This document shows positions 1-5,987 of a stretch of DNA of 7,108 nt, piece by piece (positions within the stretch are counted from its first letter, which is position 1; each line of letters starts with the position of its first letter). Source of the stretch: an uncultured Lachnoanaerobaculum sp. (GTDB taxonomy: Bacteria > Bacillota > Clostridia > Lachnospirales > Lachnospiraceae); NCBI GenBank assembly GCA_946999385.1, contig CAMQCZ010000039.1, forward strand, positions 1 to 7,108, in the 5' to 3' direction. The translations under genes were made by a program, and so were the position numbers. The notes beneath the pieces were generated by a model. The model was not told the DNA's origin, did not search any database, and saw nothing but the letters and a program-made list of their open reading frames with translations.

Positions 1-3000
1 TAACAGACTCTTCAAAGGCACATATTATAAGTGAAATATTAAATGATACAAAAAAGTGGAAGCTTGTTATAACTTATGATGAAATGAAATTAAGGCAATT
101 ATATGAAGATATTTCAAGCTTTAGTGATAATGTTATTTTATATCCTTCAAAAGATTTGCTATTTTTTTATGCTGATGTGGAAGGACATCTTATAAGTAAG
201 GAAAGAATAAATACTTGGAAAAAATTATCTAAGGATGAAGCCGGTATAGTTATATGCACAATAGATGCTATTATGGATAAGCTTGAGGACTTTGATGATT
301 TTTATAATAATATACTTAAAATAAATAGTAAAAATAAAATTAATTTAGATGAATTAAGTAAAAAGCTTGTAGATTTAGGATATGAAAGAGTCAATGAAGT
401 AGAAGGAATGGGTAGCTTCAGTATAAGAGGAGGAATTATTGATATTTATCCTCTAACAGAGGAAATGCCTATAAGGATTGAATTATGGGATGATGAAATT
501 GATTCAATAAGAAGATTTGAACTTTATTCTCAAAGATCGGTAGAAAATATTGATGAAGTAAATATTTATCCGGCAAAGGAAAGAGATTTACTTGGTAAGG
601 TATCATTTTTAAGATATTTTGATAAGGACAAAACTCTTATATTTATAGATGAATTAGATAAGACTTATGAAAAAGCAAAACATATAGAAGATGAATTTTT
701 TGAAAGCATAGAGGCTAGAATAAATTCAGGTCAGATAGATAAAGATGAAATTCCAAATTTATATTCAACTCAAGAAATATTTGAATTATTGTCAAAAAGA
801 GAGCTTGTTTTATTGAGTCTTATAAAACAAAGCTCTAATATTTTGACAATTGATGAAGTTATTTCAATTAATACAAGACAAGTAAAATCCTATAAAAATA
901 CCTTTGAGACTTTGATTAAAGATTTAAAAAAATTAAAGAAGGAAAAATATAGAGTAGTTTTATTTACTGCATCGAAATCAAGAGCAAAAAGGTTGGCTCT
1001 TGATTTAAGACAATATGATTTATTAGCTTTTGAGGCAGATAAAAAGGAAGATATAGAGCTTATGCCTTCAGAAATTTTAGTAGCTTATGGAAATATTCAA
1101 AAAGGTTTTGAATATATAAATTTAAAATTTTGCTTGATTTCTGAAACCGATATTTATGGAGCTGTCAAAAAGAATACTAAAAATTCAAAAAGAAAATTTA
1201 AGGGTGATAATAAGATATTATCCTTGTCTGAATTAAATATAGGGGATTATATTATACATGAGGAGCATGGTTTAGGTATTTATCGTGGTATAGAAAAGAT
1301 AGAGAGTGATGACTGTATAAAAGATTATATAAAGCTTGAATATGCTGATAATGCTAATTGCTATATTCCTGTTACAAAGTTGGAAATTATACAAAAATAT
1401 ACATATAAAGAAGAAAAAAAATTAAAGTTAAATAAATTGGCTTCTTTGGAATGGAATAATACAAAAAACAGAGTAAAAAAGGCTGTTGAGAATATTGCAA
1501 AGGAATTACTTGATTTATATGCAAAAAGATTAAATGCTAAAGCTTATATATATCCTAAGGATACTGTTTGGCAAAGTGAGTTTGAAGAAATGTTTCCATT
1601 TGAAGAAACAAAGGATCAACTAAAAGCTGTAGAAGATATAAAAAATGACATGCAATCTGATAAAATTATGGATAGGCTGATTTGTGGTGATGTTGGTTAT
1701 GGCAAAACGGAAGTTGCAATGAGAGCTATATTTAAGGCTGTACAAGAGGGAAAGCAAGTGATTTATTTAGCTCCTACAACTATATTAGCAAGACAGCATT
1801 ATAAAAATTTTATTGAAAGAATGAAGGAGTTTCCGGTAAAAATAGATTTGTTATGTAGATTTAAAACTAAATCGGAGCAAAAGCTTACAATAGAAAATTT
1901 TAAAAAGGGTTTAGTTGATATAGTTATAGGAACACATAGAGTCTTATCAAATGATGTAGTAGCTAAGGATTTAGGACTTCTTGTTATAGATGAAGAGCAA
2001 AGATTCGGAGTTAAAGATAAAGAAAAGCTTAAAGCTTTAAGAAATAGTGTGGATGTACTTACATTAACAGCTACGCCTATACCAAGAACATTACATATGA
2101 GCTTAGTAGGGATAAGAGATTTAAGTATTTTGGAGGAGGCACCTATAGATAGGTTGCCTATACAAACTTATGTTATGGAATATTATGATGAAACATTAAG
2201 AGAAGCTATAAGAAGAGAAATTGCCAGAAAAGGACAAGTTTATTATGTATATAATGCTGTTAAGGATATAGAAGAGGTGGCAAAAAAAATAAGGCTTTTA
2301 GTTCCGAATGCCAGAGTTGAATTTGCACATGGTCAGATGCAAAAGAATAAATTGGAAAATATTATGCTTGAATTTATAGATGGTAATATAGATGTTTTAG
2401 TTTCTACAACTATTATTGAAACAGGACTTGATATTCCGAATGCAAATACTATGATTATTCAAGATGCCGATAAATTTGGACTATCACAATTATATCAATT
2501 AAGAGGAAGAGTTGGTAGAAGCTCAAGGACAAGCTATGCTTTTATGTTATATAAAAAGGGTAAGCTTTTAAAAGAGGAAGCAACAAAAAGATTAAAGGCA
2601 ATAAGGGAATTTACTGAATTAGGCTCAGGTATAAGAATTGCAATGAGAGATTTGGAAATAAGAGGTGCAGGAAATGTTTTAGGAAGCCGGCAACATGGGC
2701 ATATGGAGGCTGTGGGTTATGACTTGTATTGTAAGCTTTTAAATACGGCAATAAAGAATTTAAGAGGGATGGATACTGTTTCAGATGAGTTTGAAACCAC
2801 AGTAGAGAGTCCTATAGATGCCTATATTCCTGAAACTTATATTTGTAATGAAGAATTAAAATTGGAAATATATAAGAAAATAGTGTCTATATCCTGTGTA
2901 GCTGATTATATTGATTTACAGGATGAAATTATAGATAGGTTTGGTGAATATCCTAAGGAGCTTGAAAATTTATTGAATATAGCTAAAATTAAAGCCCTGG

Positions 3001-3251
3001 CTCATAAGATATATATTGAAGAGGTATATATAAATAAAGACGGTATAAAATTAATCTTTTATAAAAATGCCGACATTGCTCCTGATATTATCTTGAATAT
3101 GATAAAAAAATATAATTTAAATATAATTAATAATTTAAAGATAGAGCTCATATATAATAATAATAATAATAAGTCGGATATAAAAGCCTTATTTAAGCTG
3201 GCGGAAAAAATATTACTTGAAATATATGATAATATTAAAAAAAATATATAA
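1..3251 (+). CDS. mfd: Mfd, transcription-repair coupling factor (5' partial)
   Basis: Mfd is an ATP-driven DNA translocase that pushes stalled RNA polymerase off damaged DNA and recruits UvrA for nucleotide excision repair. The reading frame is open from base 3 with no start in view, and the codons before the ATG at 84 read like Mfd N-terminus (TDSSKAHIISEIL), so that ATG is internal. Visible are 1082 residues; perhaps 20-35 are missing, against about 1150-1180 in known Mfd proteins. Numbering from base 3: UvrB-like module with GMGSFSIRGGIIDIYP (135-150); RNA polymerase-interacting domain from about 410 (IGDYIIHEEHGLGIYRG); Walker A GDVGYGKT (562-569); DEEQ box (663-666); TATPIPRT (689-696); motif VI QLRGRVGR (832-839); TRG region with LGSGIRIAMRDLEIRGAG (873-890); C-terminal D7 domain from about 939. 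All helicase motifs are intact. One oddity is five consecutive Asn (1052-1056) near the C-terminus. Identification is certain; only the start is unknown. Confidence 0.97.
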   Translation, partial: TDSSKAHIISEILNDTKKWKLVITYDEMKLRQLYEDISSFSDNVILYPSKDLLFFYADVEGHLISKERINTWKKLSKDEAGIVICTIDAIMDKLEDFDDFYNNILKINSKNKINLDELSKKLVDLGYERVNEVEGMGSFSIRGGIIDIYPLTEEMPIRIELWDDEIDSIRRFELYSQRSVENIDEVNIYPAKERDLLGKVSFLRYFDKDKTLIFIDELDKTYEKAKHIEDEFFESIEARINSGQIDKDEIPNLYSTQEIFELLSKRELVLLSLIKQSSNILTIDEVISINTRQVKSYKNTFETLIKDLKKLKKEKYRVVLFTASKSRAKRLALDLRQYDLLAFEADKKEDIELMPSEILVAYGNIQKGFEYINLKFCLISETDIYGAVKKNTKNSKRKFKGDNKILSLSELNIGDYIIHEEHGLGIYRGIEKIESDDCIKDYIKLEYADNANCYIPVTKLEIIQKYTYKEEKKLKLNKLASLEWNNTKNRVKKAVENIAKELLDLYAKRLNAKAYIYPKDTVWQSEFEEMFPFEETKDQLKAVEDIKNDMQSDKIMDRLICGDVGYGKTEVAMRAIFKAVQEGKQVIYLAPTTILARQHYKNFIERMKEFPVKIDLLCRFKTKSEQKLTIENFKKGLVDIVIGTHRVLSNDVVAKDLGLLVIDEEQRFGVKDKEKLKALRNSVDVLTLTATPIPRTLHMSLVGIRDLSILEEAPIDRLPIQTYVMEYYDETLREAIRREIARKGQVYYVYNAVKDIEEVAKKIRLLVPNARVEFAHGQMQKNKLENIMLEFIDGNIDVLVSTTIIETGLDIPNANTMIIQDADKFGLSQLYQLRGRVGRSSRTSYAFMLYKKGKLLKEEATKRLKAIREFTELGSGIRIAMRDLEIRGAGNVLGSRQHGHMEAVGYDLYCKLLNTAIKNLRGMDTVSDEFETTVESPIDAYIPETYICNEELKLEIYKKIVSISCVADYIDLQDEIIDRFGEYPKELENLLNIAKIKALAHKIYIEEVYINKDGIKLIFYKNADIAPDIILNMIKKYNLNIINNLKIELIYNNNNNKSDIKALFKLAEKILLEIYDNIKKNI
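3155..3172 (+). repeat. In-frame trinucleotide (TAA/AAT) microsatellite in mfd
   Basis: Six tandem copies of TAA lie here. In the mfd frame they give five AAT codons in a row, coding for Asn 1052-1056 in the C-terminal D7 domain. The unit is three bases, so slippage would change the number of asparagines without breaking the frame. It lies in a weakly conserved part of the protein and is probably neutral. Confidence 0.85.
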
Positions 3252-3312
3252 ATATTACTATATTAGTATGCTTAGCTTTTAGAATAAAATAAAAATGAAT
3301 ATTTAAAAAATG

Positions 3313-3341
3313 TTGACAAAAGATGCTAAAAAGGGTATAAA
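3313..3341 (+). promoter_or_regulatory. hup promoter P1 (sigma-A type, upstream)
   Basis: TTGACA at 3313-3318 is a perfect -35 box. It is followed by a 17-base spacer and TATAAA at 3336-3341, five of six matches to the -10 consensus. Transcription would start near 3347-3349, giving a leader of about 80 bases before hup. No convincing terminator separates this promoter from mfd, so some read-through from mfd is possible. Confidence 0.78.
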
Positions 3342-3360
3342 GAAACATAGTTTATAGATT

Positions 3361-3389
3361 TTGACATATGCTTAATTGTATATTATAAA
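3361..3389 (+). promoter_or_regulatory. hup promoter P2 (sigma-A type, downstream)
   Basis: This is a second perfect TTGACA at 3361-3366, with a 17-base spacer and TATAAA at 3384-3389. It lies exactly 48 bases downstream of P1 and has the same box sequences. The start would be near 3396-3397, giving a leader of about 31 bases. The strong site AGGAGG at 3415-3420 lies 7 bases before the hup ATG. Two tandem near-consensus promoters fit a very abundant protein such as HU. Confidence 0.78.
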
Positions 3390-3427
3390 TATCTATAGCG
3401 ATCATATTAATTCTAGGAGGAAGATTA

Positions 3428-3703
3428 ATGAATAGAGTTGAATTAGTTGCTGCAATAGCAGAACAGGCAAAATTAAGCAAAAAAGATGCAGAAGCAGCTT
3501 TAAAGGCTTTTGTTGATGTAGTAACAGAACAATTAGTAAAGAAGGATAAAATTACTTTAGTAGGTTTTGGTACTTTTGAAACTTCTGAAAGAGCTGCAAG
3601 AGAAGGCAGAAATCCAAGAACCGGTGAAACAATGAAGATTGCAAGCAGTGTAGCACCTAAATTTAAACCTGGTAAATCATTAAAGGATGCTGTTAATAAA
3701 TAA
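3428..3703 (+). CDS. hup: HU-family DNA-binding protein
   Basis: This 91-residue protein has the usual length and layout of HU, the dimeric nucleoid protein that bends DNA and helps in replication, repair and global transcription control. The N-terminal helices (about 3-40) are followed by the family core GFGTFE (46-51) and the DNA-binding arm ERAAREGRNPRTGE (54-67). Pro63, which inserts into the minor groove in HU/IHF proteins, is present. Basic residues at the C-terminus are conserved. The start is set by AGGAGG seven bases upstream. Its TAA stop shares its last A with the ATG of rqcP, so the two are co-translated. Two tandem promoters lie directly upstream. HU is preferred over IHF because of context and because Clostridia-type Firmicutes carry HU here. 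Confidence 0.96.
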   Translation: MNRVELVAAIAEQAKLSKKDAEAALKAFVDVVTEQLVKKDKITLVGFGTFETSERAAREGRNPRTGETMKIASSVAPKFKPGKSLKDAVNK

Positions 3704-3942
3704 TGAGAATTGATAAATTCTTAAAGGTTTCAAGATTAATAAAACGTAGAACGGTGGCAAATGAGGCTTGTACAGCCGGAAGAGTTTTGATTAATAATAA
3801 GGTTGTTAAAGCCGGTGCCGATGTTCATGTAGGTGATATTATTGAAATTATTTTTGGAACGAAAAGTGTCAAGGTTGAAGTTTTAGATTTACAAGATACA
3901 AGTAAAAAAGATATTGCTAATGAGCTTTTTAAGTATATATAA
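3703..3942 (+). CDS. rqcP: RqcP (YabO), S4-domain ribosome quality-control factor
   Basis: This 79-residue protein is essentially a single S4 RNA-binding domain: MRIDKFLKVSRLIKRRT at 1-17, then AGRVLINNKVVKAG at about 25-38 and VGDIIEI. It matches the RqcP/YabO family (about 80-90 residues), which binds the obstructed 50S subunit with RqcH and supports addition of C-terminal alanine tails to stalled peptides. Arg2, Arg15 and Arg16, in the expected RNA-contacting positions, are present. The ATG overlaps the hup stop by one base (TAATG), which implies translational coupling; no separate Shine-Dalgarno is needed. In B. subtilis yabO also lies between mfd and divIC, followed by yabP and yabQ; here both of those are missing. 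Hsp15 (HslR) is the related alternative, but the size and context favour RqcP. Confidence 0.92.
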   Translation: MRIDKFLKVSRLIKRRTVANEACTAGRVLINNKVVKAGADVHVGDIIEIIFGTKSVKVEVLDLQDTSKKDIANELFKYI

Positions 3943-3966
3943 AATAAATATATATACTTACAGCTC
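3922..3966 (+). terminator. A/T hairpin at the rqcP 3' end
   Basis: Bases 3930-3940 and 3950-3960 are perfect 11-base inverted repeats (TAAGTATATAT against ATATATACTTA) with a 9-base loop. They overlap the last codons and stop of rqcP. A further GAGCT (3922-3926) can pair with AGCTC (3962-3966) at the base of the stem. There is no T-run after it, so it is not a canonical intrinsic terminator; it may instead protect the 3' end of the mRNA or slow polymerase. The structure is clear, the function is inferred. Confidence 0.5.
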
Positions 3967-3991
3967 TAAAATATAATATTTGAAATTTAAA

Positions 3992-4031
3992 TATGATTTT
4001 ATTTGAATTATGATTGCTTTAAATTATGATT
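3992..4031 (+). repeat. Short direct repeat, TATGATT x3
   Basis: TATGATT occurs at 3992-3998, 4009-4015 and 4025-4031, with starts 17 and 16 bases apart. The last two copies are part of a longer identical AATTATGATT (4006-4015 and 4022-4031). In such AT-rich sequence this could be chance or a local duplication. Regular spacing would also suit a protein-binding array, but nothing else supports that. Confidence 0.45.
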
Positions 4032-4037
4032 TTTTGG

Positions 4038-4118
4038 AAAAACGTTATGAACATTTTAAAAATATTCTACTTAAGCTTTTGAGCTTGTTTAGATATCTTA
4101 TTGTTTATAACGTTTTTT
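4038..4118 (+). terminator. Long imperfect hairpin with T-run, likely terminator of hup-rqcP
   Basis: AAAAACGTTATGAAC (4038-4052) pairs with GTTTATAACGTTTTT (4103-4117) over 15 positions, including one G-T wobble. The 50-base interior can fold further: AAGC (4073-4076) with GCTT (4083-4086), and AAATAT (4060-4065) with bases around 4093-4099. The A-run on the left and the T-run on the right (4113-4118) give the symmetry of a bidirectional intrinsic terminator. It lies between rqcP and the divIC promoter, where a terminator is expected. The unusually large interior means that a small structured RNA is an alternative. Confidence 0.55.
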
Positions 4119-4140
4119 ATATTATTTAATAAAAACTTTT

Positions 4141-4169
4141 TGGACAGAAAAAGTAAAAAATTATATAAA
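4141..4169 (+). promoter_or_regulatory. Possible weaker upstream promoter for divIC operon
   Basis: TGGACA (4141-4146, five of six matches) is followed by a 17-base spacer and TATAAA (4164-4169, five of six). It lies 50 bases upstream of the stronger promoter and just after the terminator-like hairpin. Chance -10 matches are common in DNA this AT-rich, so this is only a candidate. Confidence 0.4.
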
Positions 4170-4190
4170 ATATAAGTATTATTAGATAAA

Positions 4191-4219
4191 TTGGCATAAA
4201 ACTAAGTTTATGTTATAAT
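4191..4219 (+). promoter_or_regulatory. Main promoter of the divIC-tilS-hpt-ftsH operon
   Basis: TTGGCA (4191-4196, five of six) is followed by a 17-base spacer and a perfect TATAAT (4214-4219). The -10 box is preceded by TGT (4211-4213), which makes it an extended -10. Transcription should begin near 4226-4227. That would leave an ATG at 4230 almost without a leader and supports translation from 4284 instead. No comparable promoter is needed further downstream because the following genes are nearly contiguous. Confidence 0.8.
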
Positions 4220-4274
4220 TAGCCTGATTATGAAGCAAATGACTTGTTATATGTATTATTTAGACTATATATTT

Positions 4275-4280
4275 GAGGTG
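4275..4280 (+). promoter_or_regulatory. Shine-Dalgarno that decides the divIC start
   Basis: GAGGTG matches the anti-Shine-Dalgarno tail of 16S rRNA and lies three bases before the ATG at 4284. Measured from the GAGG core the spacing is five. The in-frame ATG at 4230 has no such site and sits at the predicted transcription start, so 4284 is the better start. Confidence 0.75.
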
Positions 4281-4283
4281 TAT

Positions 4284-4595
4284 ATGTATAAGCGTAGAGA
4301 AAATAGAAGAAGAATTAAAAGTACAGGTAAACAGGCATTGTTTTTTATTATTTTAATTCTTGTATGTTTGGCTATAACTATAAAATTAAAAATCAATTCA
4401 ATCAATAAAAAATTGCTTGTTTATGAAAAAAAAGAAGAAATTTTAAAAAATGAATTGGAAAAACAGGAAAATAGAAAAAAAGAATTGGATGAAAAAGAAA
4501 TATATATAAAAACTGATGAATATAAGATAGAAGTTGCAAAAGAAAAATTAGGTTTGGTATTTCCGGATGAAATTTTAATAAAGCCTAACGAATAA
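4284..4595 (+). CDS. divIC: DivIC/FtsB-family septum formation initiator
   Basis: This 103-residue bitopic membrane protein fits the DivIC/FtsB family, which joins FtsL and DivIB/FtsQ at the division site to activate septal wall synthesis. A short, very basic cytoplasmic N-terminus (YKRRENRRRIKSTGK) precedes one membrane segment (about 17-35). A Lys/Glu-rich coiled coil follows (about 36-72), then the family's ending YKIEVAKEKLGLVFPDE (80-96), in which EKLGLV is diagnostic. The positive N-terminus predicts an N-in, C-out orientation. The start at 4284 follows GAGGTG; the longer 121-residue reading from 4230 is rejected. It heads a four-gene operon and lies where B. subtilis has divIC. FtsL, also small with a coiled coil, is the alternative, but FtsL normally sits next to mraW/pbp genes. 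Confidence 0.88.
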   Translation: MYKRRENRRRIKSTGKQALFFIILILVCLAITIKLKINSINKKLLVYEKKEEILKNELEKQENRKKELDEKEIYIKTDEYKIEVAKEKLGLVFPDEILIKPNE

Positions 4596-4621
4596 ATTGA
4601 AGTATAGATTATAGGAAATTT

Positions 4622-5986
4622 ATGGATAAGAAAATACAAGAAATATATAATTATATAATATTAAATAAATTAATAAAGTCGGATGATTTGGTTATTGTAG
4701 GTTTTAGTGGAGGAGCTGATTCTACAGCATTATTATATATTTTGGATAGATTAAAGGATATGCTTGGTATAAGTATTTATGCCTGCCACATTCATCATGG
4801 CATAAGAGGCTTTGAGGCTGATGAGGATTTGAATTTTGTAGAGAGCTTTTGTAAGAAAAGAAATATAGAATATAAAATATATATGGAAAATATTCCAAAA
4901 TTTGCAAAAGAAAAATCATTGTCACTTGAAGAAGCCGGTAGAATAAAGCGGTATGCTGATTTTTTCGACTTAGCCACAACATTGGAGAAAAAAAGAAATA
5001 AAAATATTAAAATAGCAATAGCACATAATAAAAATGATAATGTAGAAACTATAATTTTAAATTTACTTAGAGGCTCGGGCTTAAAGGGACTTGCCGGAAT
5101 ATCCTTGAAAAGAAAAAATATTATAAGACCTTTACTTGATACCAAAAGAAGTGATATAGAAATTTTATTAAAAGATAAGAATATAAATTATAGGACTGAC
5201 AGTACAAATTTATCTGATGATTATACAAGAAATATCATAAGGCATAAAATTATAAATATTTTTACAGAGCAGATAAATGCTGCAAGCATAGATCATATAA
5301 TCAGAGGTGCAAAATTCATAGGAGAGGCTGATGAATTTATAGTAGCTGAAGCTAAGAAATTGGAAGAAGATTTATTTATATATGAGGATAATAAGCTTGT
5401 AGGATTTAAATTTGAAAAATTAAAAAATGAAGCGAAAATATTAAGAACCTATTTTATACGTAGCTTTCTAGCTCAAATATTAAAAAAATTAAAAGATATA
5501 GAGTTTGTTCATATAGAAAAAATAGATGAATTAATTTTTATGGATACCGGAAAAAGTCTAAATTTGCCATATAACTTGAAACTTTATAAAAATTATAATA
5601 GTATTATACAGGTAAATGAAAGAAAAGTCTTTGTTGATAAAAATTTAAATTTGTCAGGATTATTCAGTCTGAGAGTTTTTGAGTCTGAAGATTTTGAAAT
5701 TCCGGATTTAAAATACACAAAATATATAGATTATGATAGAATAATAGAGCCACTATCATTTAGAGTTCGTCAAAGCGGAGATTATATTTATATAAAAAAT
5801 GGTAAAAAAAGTGTAAAAGCATTTATGATAGATGAAAAAATCGAAAAGAATAGTAGGGATGAAATTCCACTAGTATGTATAAAAAATGATATTATCTGGA
5901 TAGTGGGGAAAAGGTTAAGTGAAGCTTATAAGGTGAATAAAAATACCAAAAAAATTTTGGAAATTACATATAAGAAAGGAAATTAA
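4622..5986 (+). CDS. tilS: TilS, tRNA(Ile)-lysidine synthase
   Basis: TilS uses ATP and lysine to convert C34 of the CAU-anticodon tRNA(Ile) to lysidine, so that it reads AUA and is charged with isoleucine. It is essential, and AUA codons (ATA in the DNA) are very abundant throughout this window. The PP-loop SGGADS is at 29-34, followed by HIHHGIRG (56-63), EEAGRIKRY (103-111), AHNKNDNVET (134-143), RGSGLKGL (150-157), RTDSTN (191-196) and RNIIRH (203-208). The C-terminal TilS domain covers roughly the last 85 residues (FRVRQSGDY through the YK-rich end). The length of 454 is typical of the full-length form. It begins 26 bases after divIC with AGGAA four bases before the ATG, a modest site. 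No key residue appears to be missing. Confidence 0.96.
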   Translation: MDKKIQEIYNYIILNKLIKSDDLVIVGFSGGADSTALLYILDRLKDMLGISIYACHIHHGIRGFEADEDLNFVESFCKKRNIEYKIYMENIPKFAKEKSLSLEEAGRIKRYADFFDLATTLEKKRNKNIKIAIAHNKNDNVETIILNLLRGSGLKGLAGISLKRKNIIRPLLDTKRSDIEILLKDKNINYRTDSTNLSDDYTRNIIRHKIINIFTEQINAASIDHIIRGAKFIGEADEFIVAEAKKLEEDLFIYEDNKLVGFKFEKLKNEAKILRTYFIRSFLAQILKKLKDIEFVHIEKIDELIFMDTGKSLNLPYNLKLYKNYNSIIQVNERKVFVDKNLNLSGLFSLRVFESEDFEIPDLKYTKYIDYDRIIEPLSFRVRQSGDYIYIKNGKKSVKAFMIDEKIEKNSRDEIPLVCIKNDIIWIVGKRLSEAYKVNKNTKKILEITYKKGN

Positions 5987-5987
5987 A

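Larger units (their letters stand above)
3943..4283. other. 341-base intergenic region between rqcP and divIC
   Basis: This is the only long non-coding stretch in the window. In order it holds the right arm of the A/T hairpin, three copies of TATGATT (3992-4031), a long imperfect hairpin ending in a T-run (4038-4118), a weaker promoter candidate (4141-4169), a strong extended -10 promoter (4191-4219), and the divIC leader with its Shine-Dalgarno. No tRNA, and no known riboswitch or leader motif, is recognisable. A 39-codon ORF (4010-4129) lacks a ribosome binding site. In sporulating relatives this slot holds yabP and yabQ. Confidence 0.8.

Noticed and set aside
84..3251. Start of mfd at the ATG at 84
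   Set aside because: The frame is open to the window edge and the upstream codons encode typical Mfd N-terminal sequence, so the gene starts before the window.
3256..3268. TACTA-TAT-TAGTA as an mfd terminator
   Set aside because: The stem is only five A/T-rich pairs, cannot be extended and has no T-run.
3943..4283. tRNA, T-box or known riboswitch in the rqcP-divIC gap
   Set aside because: No cloverleaf, T-box sequence or familiar aptamer core could be made out; the stems present are simple A/T-rich inverted repeats.
4230..4595. Longer 121-residue reading of divIC from ATG 4230
   Set aside because: No ribosome binding site, it sits at the predicted transcription start, and the extra 18 residues do not look like the family; GAGGTG marks ATG 4284.
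4421..4639. Minus-strand ORF of 72 codons
   Set aside because: Antisense shadow of divIC; Ser/Phe/Ile-rich composition comes from the Lys/Glu-rich coiled-coil codons on the other strand.
4722..5145. Two overlapping minus-strand ORFs inside tilS
   Set aside because: They lie opposite clearly conserved TilS motifs and have no recognisable family or start signals.
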